Position numbers and translations under genes: made by a program
Shown here: one piece after another, positions 33,570 through 41,207 of the stretch
Position numbering within the stretch: the first letter of the stretch is position 1
Layout: every line of letters starts with the position of its first letter
From: Cohnella sp. GbtcB17
GTDB lineage: Bacteria > Bacillota > Bacilli > Paenibacillales > Paenibacillaceae
Reading direction: 5' to 3'
NCBI RefSeq assembly: GCF_019091135.1
Contig: NZ_JAGXJW010000022.1
Location: 1 to 64,000 of the forward strand
Length of the DNA: 64,000 nucleotides
The notes under the pieces: generated by a model
What the model saw: only the letters and a program-made list of their open reading frames with translations
Databases searched by the model: none
What the model was told of the DNA's origin: nothing

Positions 33570-34589
33570 GTGACGGCATTCATCGGAACGAGCAACCCCG
33601 GATTCGCGCCCTTTGCGATGGAGGAGCTACGCAGGCGCCAGCCTGGCGTCTCGCTGTCGGGCCTTGCGCCGGGCGAGACGTTCAAACTTGTCGTCGACGG
33701 CGCGGACGATCGCGAGCTCGTTCGCCAGCTCCGCAAGGACGAGCCGATCTTTTTGCGCCATCTGTTCCCGGTGCGGGAGGAGCTCGACATTCCGTCGCAG
33801 GCCGAGGAGGTCGCTTCGGCGCTCGTTCGCTTCGCGGGTTCGCTGGCCGATGAAGTGAGTGGTGCCAAAGTTGCGGTTCAGGTGCGCAAGTCCCAGGACA
33901 GCCCATTCCCGTTTTCGTCCGCCGAAGCGCGCGACCTGATGGTGCCGGCTTTGCTGGAGTCGGGAGCCGAGACCGTATCTCGAGACGCCAAGTGGATCGT
34001 GTCGGTATATGCGTCGAAGCGCACCCTTTATCTTGGCATGTCGGCCCCCGCGGACAATTTGTCCGATTGGCCGGGCGGCGCCGTTCGGTTCCGCCGCGAG
34101 GAGGGGCTCATCTCCCGCGCCGCCTTCAAGCTGCTCGAAGCGGAGCAGACGTTCGGCCTGCCGTTCGAGCGGTTCACGAACGCGCTCGATCTCGGCGCGG
34201 CGCCGGGCGGCTGGACATCCGTGCTGCTGGAGCGCGGACTTCGCGTGACCGCGGTCGATCCCGCGGAGATGGACGAGTCGCTGGCCGGGCATCCGAGACT
34301 GCGTCATCTGCGTCAGAACGCAGCCGATCTGTCCTTTGCGCCGGGAACGTTTGACCTGCTCGTCTGCGACATGAGCTGGGATCCGCATCATACGGCCCGA
34401 ATCGTGAAGCAGTTGGCGCCGGCGCTGTCGGCGGGCGCATCCGTCATCGTCACGCTCAAGCTGATGTACAAAAAGCCGATGCAGACGATCGTGGATCTGC
34501 TCGGTTCTTACGAAGAGGCGTTCGATATCCGCAAGGTCAAGCAGCTGTTCCACAATCGGGACGAAGCGACGGTCTGGATGCGCAAGTAG
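33570..34589 (+). CDS. FtsJ-like SAM-dependent 2'-O-methyltransferase
   Basis: This 339-residue protein has a C-terminal FtsJ/RrmJ-fold methyltransferase similar to RlmM-type rRNA 2'-O-methyltransferases. The K-D-K-E tetrad is visible: Lys in SRAAFKLLE, Asp in VCDMSWDP, Lys in VTLKLMYKK and Glu in DEATVWMRK. The SAM loop is DLGAAPGGWTSVLL. The N-terminal half may be a THUMP-like RNA-binding region. GTG 33570 was chosen because AAAGGAGGGG lies four bases upstream; an ATG at 33552 lies inside the ABC gene. It is the last gene of the repair operon. The RNA target is unknown. Confidence 0.85.
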   Translation: MTAFIGTSNPGFAPFAMEELRRRQPGVSLSGLAPGETFKLVVDGADDRELVRQLRKDEPIFLRHLFPVREELDIPSQAEEVASALVRFAGSLADEVSGAKVAVQVRKSQDSPFPFSSAEARDLMVPALLESGAETVSRDAKWIVSVYASKRTLYLGMSAPADNLSDWPGGAVRFRREEGLISRAAFKLLEAEQTFGLPFERFTNALDLGAAPGGWTSVLLERGLRVTAVDPAEMDESLAGHPRLRHLRQNAADLSFAPGTFDLLVCDMSWDPHHTARIVKQLAPALSAGASVIVTLKLMYKKPMQTIVDLLGSYEEAFDIRKVKQLFHNRDEATVWMRK

Positions 34590-34647
34590 CCGTTAAAAAG
34601 CGATGCTTGGACTATAGGAGAACAGTCTTCCATCGGCGAACGCGCCA

Positions 34648-34656
34648 TGCTATAAT
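34648..34656 (+). promoter_or_regulatory. Extended -10 promoter upstream of the kinase gene
   Basis: TGC-TATAAT (-10 at 34651-34656) is a perfect extended -10, with a poor -35 TTCCAT 17 bases upstream. Transcription would start near 34663, which is before the terminator at 34694, so the transcript first meets a terminator. Confidence 0.65.
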
Positions 34657-34693
34657 CGGAGCAATACGATCGACAAACGTACGGGAAAGCATC

Positions 34694-34745
34694 CCGCGCC
34701 GAGCCGACTCCCTTCGGGAAGCGGTTTTGGCGCGGTTTTTTATTT
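34694..34745 (+). terminator. Intrinsic terminator in the kinase leader
   Basis: CCGCGCC pairs with GGCGCGG (7 bp perfect), with inner CCC-TTCG-GG pairing, followed by TTTTTTATTT. A smaller hairpin CGGGA/TCCCG (34682-34696) overlaps its left arm by three bases and could compete with it. It lies between a promoter and the kinase start codon. Confidence 0.75.
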
Positions 34746-34783
34746 AAATCGCTTTTTCGCAGCTGCGAAGGGAGGATCGGAGC

Positions 34784-36397
34784 ATGAAGGAAACGCATGG
34801 GCGGCATCCGCTGCCTTCATTCGAGCTGGGTCAGCTCATAGCGAACCGTTACAGGATTGCCGGCGGGCTGGGCCGGGGCGGGATGGCGCGCGTCTACCTG
34901 GCCGAAGACTTGAAGCTGGGCGGACGGCTGCTCGCGCTCAAGCTGACGCGGACGTATGACGGCGCAGAACGGTTTATCGACGAGGCGAGACTGCTCAGCT
35001 CATTGCGTCATCCCGGTCTGCCCGAGATTGTCGATTACGAGCCGCCGGACGAGCAAGGGCTTGCACTCATCGTCATGACCTATGTCGAGGGCGAGACGCT
35101 CTCCGAGCGAATGCGGAGGCACGGGATGCGGCTGCCGTTCGCCAAGTCGTTTCGGTATTTGCTCCAGCTTGCGCGGACGCTCCAGTATTTGCACGCGCAG
35201 CGACCGCAGGTCGTCTTCCGCGACCTGAAGCCGACCAACGTTATGATCGATGGCAGGGACGACGCGATTCTGATCGACTTCGGCATCGCGAGAGAGTTCA
35301 AGCCGGGCGTGGCGAAGGACACGCTTATGCTCGGCACGCCGGCCTTCGCCGCGCCTGAGCAGCTGCGCGGCGAGCAAAGCGACGCCAGGACCGATCTGTA
35401 CGGGCTCGGCGCCCTGGCCTATTACCTGCTGACGGATGGCGGCTTCTTCAGCCGCACCAGCTCCGTCGGCAGACCGGCCTGGCAGCGCGGCATCCCGCCG
35501 GGGTTCGCCGCGTCTGTGGAGCGACTGCTTGCCGAACGCCCCGAAGACAGACCGGCCAGTGCCGCTGACGTCGTCCGCGACTGGCAGCAGTACGCGGGCT
35601 TCGCGGAAGCGAACGAGCTCGGCGAGCCGAACCCGACGCCGCCTGCGATGCGCGGGCAAGCGAGACTCGGCGCTATAGCCGGCCGGCGCAACAGCGGGAC
35701 TCGAATCGTCGCGCTATTGTCCGCCTACCCGGGCGCAGGGGCGACCTTCGCGGCGCGGCTGCTGTCGTCCCGTCTGAATCGACTCGGCGCCGCGCATGCG
35801 CTGACGGAGTGCCCCGGGGGCGAGCCCGAGCTGTACCGCTGGCTGGACGGCGAGCGGCGTATGCCGGGCCGCGCGGTGTTCGCGGATCCATCGGGTGTCG
35901 GCGCCGTATCCCCGATTTGGCGGGAAGGCCATGCCGACTATTATCCGCTCCATCCGGACGCGCCGCCCGAAGGCGGTCCGGGGCCGGGCTTCGCCGCTTG
36001 GCTGGACGGGATCGGCGCGCCGCTCGTTCTGCTCGACGTATCCGGCGCCTGGCAGAATGCCCGGGTGTCGGACTGGCTCGCAGCGCACGCCGGCGCCGTA
36101 TACGCGGTGGCCGATCCGCTGCCGGTCAAGTGGACGGAGCGCAGGCAGCGGGGCTGCATGGAGCTGCTCGCGGCCGCGGCGCGCGCCGGCGCGGACACGG
36201 GCTGGATCGCGAACCGGGACGTCGATTTTTACGGACGCGGCGAGTGGCTGCGCCTGTTCCCGGAGCCGCCGAAGCTTGCGGTGCCGCACTTGCCGCCGGC
36301 GGACGCCGCATCCTGGCTGTGGCGGGGCGGCACTGTCGCGCTGCCGAAGCGCGCGGCGGCCGATGCGGACGCCTTTTGCGCGCATCTGCGCCGGTGA
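34784..36397 (+). CDS. Serine/threonine protein kinase with a C-terminal degenerate P-loop domain
   Basis: The N-terminal Hanks-type kinase (residues about 20-275) has a Gly loop GRGGMARVYLAED, catalytic Lys53, catalytic loop FRDLKPTNVM (Asp147, Asn152), DFG at Asp165, and the APE-like AAPEQ. After a linker, the C-terminal half (about 305-537) begins with VALLSAYPGAGATF. This looks like the start of a MinD/CpaE-like NTPase but lacks the Walker A lysine. There is no membrane segment or PASTA domain, so it is cytoplasmic and differs from the PrkC type. GGGAGG precedes the ATG. No phosphatase gene lies nearby. The substrate is unknown. Confidence 0.88.
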   Translation: MKETHGRHPLPSFELGQLIANRYRIAGGLGRGGMARVYLAEDLKLGGRLLALKLTRTYDGAERFIDEARLLSSLRHPGLPEIVDYEPPDEQGLALIVMTYVEGETLSERMRRHGMRLPFAKSFRYLLQLARTLQYLHAQRPQVVFRDLKPTNVMIDGRDDAILIDFGIAREFKPGVAKDTLMLGTPAFAAPEQLRGEQSDARTDLYGLGALAYYLLTDGGFFSRTSSVGRPAWQRGIPPGFAASVERLLAERPEDRPASAADVVRDWQQYAGFAEANELGEPNPTPPAMRGQARLGAIAGRRNSGTRIVALLSAYPGAGATFAARLLSSRLNRLGAAHALTECPGGEPELYRWLDGERRMPGRAVFADPSGVGAVSPIWREGHADYYPLHPDAPPEGGPGPGFAAWLDGIGAPLVLLDVSGAWQNARVSDWLAAHAGAVYAVADPLPVKWTERRQRGCMELLAAAARAGADTGWIANRDVDFYGRGEWLRLFPEPPKLAVPHLPPADAASWLWRGGTVALPKRAAADADAFCAHLRR

Positions 36398-36498
36398 AGC
36401 GTCCGCCGACGCCGTTGTATCTGTTGTTTATCGTCCTTGCCGGGACCAGCGTCTCTCAGGATTGTATGGTTCATCCATTCGATCTCGCCAAGTCGTCA

Positions 36499-36507
36499 TG
36501 GTACAAT
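36499..36507 (+). promoter_or_regulatory. Extended -10 promoter for the OmpR/HK pair
   Basis: TGG-TACAAT (-10 at 36502-36507) lies 67 bases before the response regulator start. The -35 region is poor (TTCGAT). This is the only promoter-like element between the kinase gene and the regulator. Confidence 0.5.
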
Positions 36508-36573
36508 AGATGTCAGCGGATTCAGACGATTTTCGCGAGACATTACAGTACATACAGACAGAGGTGGACGATC

Positions 36574-37269
36574 ATGAGCGAACGTATATTGATTATAGAG
36601 GACGAGGACGGCATCGCGCGCATCCTCGAGCTTGAGCTGAAGCATGAAGGCTACGAGGTCGGCCGCGCAGCCGACGGCCGCACGGGTCTCGAGATGGCGC
36701 TGAGCGGCGAATGGGACCTGCTCCTGCTCGACGTCATGCTCCCCGGGCTGAACGGCGTCGAGGTGCTGCGCAGATTCAGACAGAACGACAACGCGGTGCC
36801 CGTCATTTTGCTGACAGCCAGAGATACGGTCCCGGACAAGGTCAGCGGCTTCGAGCACGGCGCCAACGACTACGTGACCAAGCCCTTCGCCATGGAAGAG
36901 CTGCTCGCGCGCGTGCGGAACCTGCTGCGGATCTTCAAGGCGTCGCGCGAGGGCGAGAGCGAGGACGCGCTCAAGATCGGCGACCTGACGATCGAGCTCA
37001 TCACGCGCAAGGTGTTCCGCAAGGATCACGGCATCGACCTGACGCCCCGCGAGTTCGAGCTGCTGCTGTATTTGGCGCGGCACAAGGGGACGGAGAAGAC
37101 GCGCGACGAGATTTTGTCCGATGTATGGGGCTACGAATATATCGGCGATACGAACGTCGTCGACGTATACATTCGTTATTTGCGCCAGAAGATGGACAAA
37201 GGGTACCGGCATAAGCTGCTTCACACCGTCCGCGGCGTAGGCTACATGCTCAAGGAGCCTGAAGTATGA
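36574..37269 (+). CDS. OmpR-family response regulator (ArlR-like)
   Basis: A 231-residue two-component regulator. The receiver has acidic Glu9-Asp10, phospho-acceptor Asp53 (LLDVMLPG), and the Lys of VTKPFAMEELLARV. The winged-helix output domain contains DLTPREFELLLYLARH and VVDVYIRYLRQKMD, ending with LHTVRGVGYML. The ATG at 36574 follows GAGGTGG; the same frame is open upstream through the kinase gene, but that is a shadow. It overlaps the histidine kinase gene by ATGA. The closest known type is the ArlR/YkoG group; target genes are unknown. Confidence 0.93.
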   Translation: MSERILIIEDEDGIARILELELKHEGYEVGRAADGRTGLEMALSGEWDLLLLDVMLPGLNGVEVLRRFRQNDNAVPVILLTARDTVPDKVSGFEHGANDYVTKPFAMEELLARVRNLLRIFKASREGESEDALKIGDLTIELITRKVFRKDHGIDLTPREFELLLYLARHKGTEKTRDEILSDVWGYEYIGDTNVVDVYIRYLRQKMDKGYRHKLLHTVRGVGYMLKEPEV

Positions 37270-38615
37270 CGCTGAGGCTTCGCTTCACGCTTTTTACCGT
37301 ATTTTGGTTGATTTTTATTTTGATCCTTTACAATGTTTTCGTGTATTACTTCGTCATCAAGGTGACGACGCGCGGCGAACTGCAGCTGCTGTCCAGCAAG
37401 GCCGACCTCGTGATGGAGACGCTCCGCAAAAACGAGATGGCGGGCATCGACGACGCCGCGCTGCTGAAGGATATGTATAATGTCAACGAGATGATGCGCA
37501 TCGTTACGCCGGATTCGCGCGTCGTGAACTCGGTCGGCGTGGACAAGCAGCTCCTTGCTCTGCCCAAGGAGGTGCGGACGGTGTCGCACTCGGACACGAT
37601 CAAGGTGGACGGACATCGGGTGCTCACCTGGTCCGTTCCGATCTACGACAACCACCGCCTCATCGGCCAGATCGACAGCGCGCGGTATTTGACCGCGCTC
37701 GACGGCTATTTGCAAATTTTGCTTGGCGCGCTCAGCGTGACGAGCGTCGGCGCGATCATTTTCGCCATCCTCGGCACCTACTGGTTCACGTCCAGGCTGA
37801 CGGGGCCGATCGGGCAGATGGTCCAGACGATGCGCGAGATCGACCGGAGCGGCAAGCTTCAGCGGGTGAAAATGGGCCGCGAGGAATCGGTCGAGCTTCA
37901 GCAGCTGATTCGCGCGTTCAACCAGATGATCGACCGGCTCGACCGGACGATCGAGCGGCAGAAGCAGTTCGTCGCCGACGCCTCGCACGAGTTGAAGACG
38001 CCGCTCACCGTTATCGGCAGCTATGCGGACATGCTCAAGCGCTGGGGGCGCGACGACGTCACCGTGCGCGACGAGGCGATCGAGGCGATCGCGCGCGAGA
38101 CGGAACGCCTCAAGAAGCTGACGCTCTCCATGCTGACGCTGGCGGAGGCGGAGCAGGACGATTGGCTGAGCAAGAGCCGATTCGACATCGTCTCCATCGT
38201 GAATGATCTGTCGGGCGTGCTGAGGGCGACGTTCCTTCGTCATGTGCGGGTGCATGCGGGCTCCGGCACGGTGCAGATGGTCGGGGACAAGGACAAGATC
38301 CGACAGATGATCCTGATCTTCCTGGACAACGCGATTAAGTACAGCAAAGAGCCGATCGACGTGCGCATCAGGTCGGAGAAAAATACGGTTCGCATCGAAG
38401 TGACCGACTACGGCATCGGCATATCGGAAAATGAGATTCCCTATTTGTTCGAACGGTTTTACCGCGTGGATGAAGCGAGGCATCGAGCGACCGGCGGCAG
38501 CGGCCTGGGACTGTCCCTCGCCAAGCGGATCATCGATCTGCACGGCGGGACGGTCGAAGTATTCAGCAAGCCCGGCAGCGGCACGACGATCGCGATCGCG
38601 CTGCCGTATAAATGA
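37266..38615 (+). CDS. Sensor histidine kinase (ArlS-like)
   Basis: The cognate membrane kinase of the preceding regulator. It has two membrane segments (about 7-30 and 155-178) around an extracytoplasmic sensor of about 120 residues, a HAMP linker, a HisKA domain with phospho-acceptor His241 in ASHELKTPLTVIG, and an HATPase domain with N-box DNAIKYSKEP, G1 DYGIGISENEI and G2 GGSGLGLSLAKRI. The 449-residue length is normal for ArlS/CssS-type kinases. The signal sensed is not predictable. Confidence 0.93.
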   Translation: MTLRLRFTLFTVFWLIFILILYNVFVYYFVIKVTTRGELQLLSSKADLVMETLRKNEMAGIDDAALLKDMYNVNEMMRIVTPDSRVVNSVGVDKQLLALPKEVRTVSHSDTIKVDGHRVLTWSVPIYDNHRLIGQIDSARYLTALDGYLQILLGALSVTSVGAIIFAILGTYWFTSRLTGPIGQMVQTMREIDRSGKLQRVKMGREESVELQQLIRAFNQMIDRLDRTIERQKQFVADASHELKTPLTVIGSYADMLKRWGRDDVTVRDEAIEAIARETERLKKLTLSMLTLAEAEQDDWLSKSRFDIVSIVNDLSGVLRATFLRHVRVHAGSGTVQMVGDKDKIRQMILIFLDNAIKYSKEPIDVRIRSEKNTVRIEVTDYGIGISENEIPYLFERFYRVDEARHRATGGSGLGLSLAKRIIDLHGGTVEVFSKPGSGTTIAIALPYK

Positions 38616-38653
38616 AGGCTTGTGTCAGCCGCGGCGACGGACCGAATCGCGCG

Positions 38654-38694
38654 AAAAAGCCTTCGTCGCGCCGCTGCCGGCGGAGACGAAGGCT
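38654..38694 (-). terminator. Terminator of the NlpC/P60 gene (and possibly the kinase)
   Basis: AGCCTTCGTC and GACGAAGGCT form a 10-bp stem around a GC-rich loop. Reading on the minus strand the stem is followed by TTTTT, so it terminates the minus-strand gene; on the plus strand the tail is only ATTTG. Confidence 0.8.
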
Positions 38695-38722
38695 ATTTGA
38701 TTGAAGCGCGGGACATATGCTG

Positions 38723-39223
38723 CTACAGTACGCGCTTAGCGGTCTTGTAATGGCTCTTCCAATAGGAGGCGCTCAGGCTGGTGACCGTGACGCCCGGCTT
38801 GCCGTACGTGTGAAGAATTTTGTTGTTGCCGATATAGACGGCGACATGTCCGATTTTGGAGCTGTTGCTCGATTTGAAGAAGACGAGGTCGCCCTTTTTG
38901 AGCTGGCCTTTGGCGACCGTCTTGCCCTTGGTCGCTTGCGCGCTGGATACGCGCGGGAGCTTGACGCCGTATTTGCCGAAAATATATTGGGTAAAGCTGG
39001 AGCAGTCGAAAACTTTAGTCGAGCCGGAAGGCGCGCCAAGGCGATATTTGACGCCCAAATATTTTTTGCCGAGCGTGATGATCTTGTCGGCTTTGGCGGT
39101 CGCGGGCGCGGCCGCGGAAGCTTTGGGGGCGGAAACGAACATCGTACCGGAAACGGCGATGGCGGCGCAAAGTCCGAGACTGGCGAATTTGCGGATCATT
39201 CGGCTGTGTATGTTCATGCTCAT
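38723..39223 (-). CDS. NlpC/P60 family cell-wall hydrolase
   Basis: An exported D,L-endopeptidase-like hydrolase of 166 residues. A signal peptide (residues 1-38, ending APKASAA) precedes a single NlpC/P60 domain. The catalytic residues are Cys74 in FDCSSFTQ, His126 in IGHVAVYIG and His138 in ILHTYG. There is no LysM, SH3 or other wall-binding domain, so it acts as a small soluble enzyme. The start at 39223 follows GGAGG on the minus strand; an ATG at 39217 is possible. It is monocistronic, with its own promoter and terminator. Confidence 0.94.
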   Translation of the reverse strand: MSMNIHSRMIRKFASLGLCAAIAVSGTMFVSAPKASAAAPATAKADKIITLGKKYLGVKYRLGAPSGSTKVFDCSSFTQYIFGKYGVKLPRVSSAQATKGKTVAKGQLKKGDLVFFKSSNSSKIGHVAVYIGNNKILHTYGKPGVTVTSLSASYWKSHYKTAKRVL

Positions 39224-39282
39224 GTAGTGTGTGATCCTCCGTCCGATTGGTGCGGCTCGCTAGGGCCTATTTACTTAACCCA

Positions 39283-39310
39283 ACTATAACAGATGCCAAA
39301 CAGCCTACAA
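39283..39310 (-). promoter_or_regulatory. Promoter of the NlpC/P60 gene
   Basis: On the minus strand, TTGTAG (39310-39305) is followed after 16 bases by TATAGT (39288-39283). It lies 60 bases upstream of the start codon. Confidence 0.55.
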
Positions 39311-39327
39311 TTTTCCAAAAAGAACAA

Positions 39328-39349
39328 GAGCCGCATAATCAAGCGGCTC
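39328..39349. terminator. Orphan terminator-like hairpin
   Basis: GAGCCGC / GCGGCTC, a 7-bp stem with an eight-base loop, is followed on the minus strand by TTGTTCTTTTT. No minus-strand gene lies upstream of it within reach, so it may insulate the NlpC promoter from antisense transcription. Confidence 0.5.
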
Positions 39350-39400
39350 CTGTCGATTTCTTAGAAAGAAATGAGAATTCTCTCATATGTGCAACCCAGT

Positions 39401-39428
39401 TTGCGAGCGGCCGCGCGCCAACTATAAT
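39401..39428 (+). promoter_or_regulatory. Promoter of the carbon-nitrogen hydrolase gene
   Basis: TTGCGA (39401-39406) is followed after 16 bases by a perfect -10 TATAAT (39423-39428). The start codon at 39457 is 28 bases further. Confidence 0.65.
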
Positions 39429-39456
39429 GAGTAGCAAGAAAGCGAGGAATAAACAG

Positions 39457-40317
39457 ATGAAAATGAGAGTTTCCGCCGTTCAGTTCGCGCTGAAGGACGT
39501 GAGCAGCGCGGAGGAATGGAGCGCCCAGGTGAAGCACTATGTCCGCAACGCGGCCGAATACGGCTCGCAGTTCGTGCTGTTCCCCGAATTTATTACGACG
39601 CCGCTGCTCGGCATAGGCGAAGAGGCTGGCGGCGCGGGGCGTCCGATCGACGCGCTGCCGGATTACACGGAAATGTATACGAGCCTGTTCTCCGGTCTTG
39701 CGCAGCAGTACGGCATGTATTTGTTCGCGGGCACCCATGTGACGAGGCGGGGCGAAGGACTTCGCAACACGGCGTTCCTGTTCAAGCCGGACGGCAGCTG
39801 GCATACGCAGGACAAGCTTCACATTACGCCGACGGAGGTCGAATCCTGGAGCGTGCAGCCCGGCGAAGGCGTCGAGGTGATCGACACGCCGTTCGGCAAG
39901 GTCGGCTTGCTCACGTGCTACGATATCGAATTTCCGGAAATCGTGCGAATGGTGCGCGCCAAGGGCGCGAACGTCATTTTTTGCCCGTCCTGCACGGACG
40001 ACCGGCACGGCTTTCACCGGGTACGGTACTGCTGCCATGCGAGAACGGTTGAAAATCAAATTTACGTCGTGACGACGGGTACGGTCGGTTCGCTTACCCG
40101 CGTCGACTTTATGCGCGCGAATTACGGGCAAGCCGCCATCCTCGCACCGAACGATATTCCGTTTCCGCCGGGCGGCATTCTAAGCGAAGGGGATATGAAC
40201 GCCGATATGCTGATCACGGCGGATCTCGACCTGTCGCTGCTGGACGACGTCCGCGAAGCGGGCTCCGTTACGACGTGGCGGGACCGCAGGATCGATCTGT
40301 ACACGGATTGGCAGTAG
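39457..40317 (+). CDS. Carbon-nitrogen hydrolase (nitrilase superfamily)
   Basis: This 286-residue cytoplasmic enzyme has the full nitrilase catalytic triad: Glu44 (LFPEFITTPLL), Lys121 (QDKLHITPTE) and Cys155 (GLLTCYDIEFPE). It would hydrolyse an amide bond; the substrate is unknown. GAGGAA lies eight bases before the ATG at 39457, and a second ATG two codons later is possible. The neighbouring GNAT gene starts 16 bases downstream. Fused GNAT/carbon-nitrogen hydrolase proteins are known in other bacteria, so the two probably work together. Confidence 0.93.
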   Translation: MKMRVSAVQFALKDVSSAEEWSAQVKHYVRNAAEYGSQFVLFPEFITTPLLGIGEEAGGAGRPIDALPDYTEMYTSLFSGLAQQYGMYLFAGTHVTRRGEGLRNTAFLFKPDGSWHTQDKLHITPTEVESWSVQPGEGVEVIDTPFGKVGLLTCYDIEFPEIVRMVRAKGANVIFCPSCTDDRHGFHRVRYCCHARTVENQIYVVTTGTVGSLTRVDFMRANYGQAAILAPNDIPFPPGGILSEGDMNADMLITADLDLSLLDDVREAGSVTTWRDRRIDLYTDWQ

Positions 40318-40333
40318 GAAGGGGAGCATCGAC

Positions 40334-40993
40334 ATGCGCAAACGCATAATCGTGTCGGACGGGAGCCGCACGACGGAGGCGGAGATTCGGCGCTATACGC
40401 GGGATGACTTCAAGGCGCTGATCGAGGTGCAGGCAGAGAGCTTCCCGCCGCCTTACCCGTCCGAATTGTGGTGGAACGAAGCTCAGCTCCACGAACATGT
40501 GACGCGCTTCCCCGAGGGCGCGCTTTGCGTCGTCGCAGACGGCAAGATCGCCGGCTCCATGACGGCGCTCAGGCGCACGCTCGCGGACGGCGACGGGCAC
40601 AGCTGGGCCGAGGTGACGGATGACGGTTACATTCGCAACCACGAGCCGGATGGAGACACGCTTTATGTCGTCGATCTGTGCGTCAGGCCGGCGTACCGTT
40701 CGCTCGGTCTCGGCATATGGCTCATTCAGTCGATGCACGAGACGGCCGTTCATCTCGGCTGCCGCCGGCTGCTGAGCGGCGGACGGATGCCCGGTTATCA
40801 CAAGCAAGCCGACCGTTTGACGCCCGAGCAGTACCTGACGGAAGTGGCGGCTGGACGGCTTCGCGACCCGGTCGTTTCCTTTCTGATCCGCTGCGGACGC
40901 ATCCCGGTCGGTGTCGCCCGCGGCTACCTCGAAGACGAGGAATCCTGCGGCAACGCGGCACTTATGGAGTGGCGCAATCCGTTTCTCGCCTAG
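40334..40993 (+). CDS. GNAT family N-acetyltransferase
   Basis: A 219-residue GNAT protein, probably a functional partner of the preceding hydrolase. The acetyl-CoA-binding segment is VDLCVRPAYRSLGLGIWLI. The N-terminal IRRYTRDDFKALIEVQAESFPPPYP is typical of the GNAT half of fused GNAT/hydrolase proteins. GGAAGGGGAG lies upstream of the ATG. The gene ends before a clear terminator. The acceptor substrate is unknown. Confidence 0.88.
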   Translation: MRKRIIVSDGSRTTEAEIRRYTRDDFKALIEVQAESFPPPYPSELWWNEAQLHEHVTRFPEGALCVVADGKIAGSMTALRRTLADGDGHSWAEVTDDGYIRNHEPDGDTLYVVDLCVRPAYRSLGLGIWLIQSMHETAVHLGCRRLLSGGRMPGYHKQADRLTPEQYLTEVAAGRLRDPVVSFLIRCGRIPVGVARGYLEDEESCGNAALMEWRNPFLA

Positions 40994-41031
40994 GGATCGG
41001 CGTTCGCATCGAATCTAAAACGCCTTCCCGG

Positions 41032-41058
41032 AACGCCTTCCCGGTAGAAGGCGTTTTT
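41032..41058 (+). terminator. Intrinsic terminator after the GNAT gene
   Basis: AACGCCTTC / GAAGGCGTT is a 9-bp perfect stem with a six-base loop, followed by TTT. A direct copy of the left arm (ACGCCTTCCCGG) precedes it. Confidence 0.85.
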
Positions 41059-41095
41059 GTCGCTTCCTGGCAGGAGTTGCGCAAAGAGAGCAACA

Positions 41096-41142
41096 AAATC
41101 CGGAAATCCTTCAAGCCGTCCGCGCGCGAAAGAAGCTAAGAT
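41096..41142 (+). promoter_or_regulatory. YesN-type operator/promoter 1 (GH172 gene)
   Basis: AAATCC (41096) and, eight bases on, AAATCCTTCAA (41104-41114) are followed after 22 bases by -10 TAAGAT (41137-41142). The same 47-bp layout occurs at three other promoters of this locus. The repeat ends where a -35 should be, as expected for an activator that replaces it. Confidence 0.65.
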
Positions 41143-41207
41143 AGGTGAAAGCACCGCGGCCGCGAAGCCGCGGGCTCACTATGAATGGACGCGGAGGTTA
41201 ACGATAC

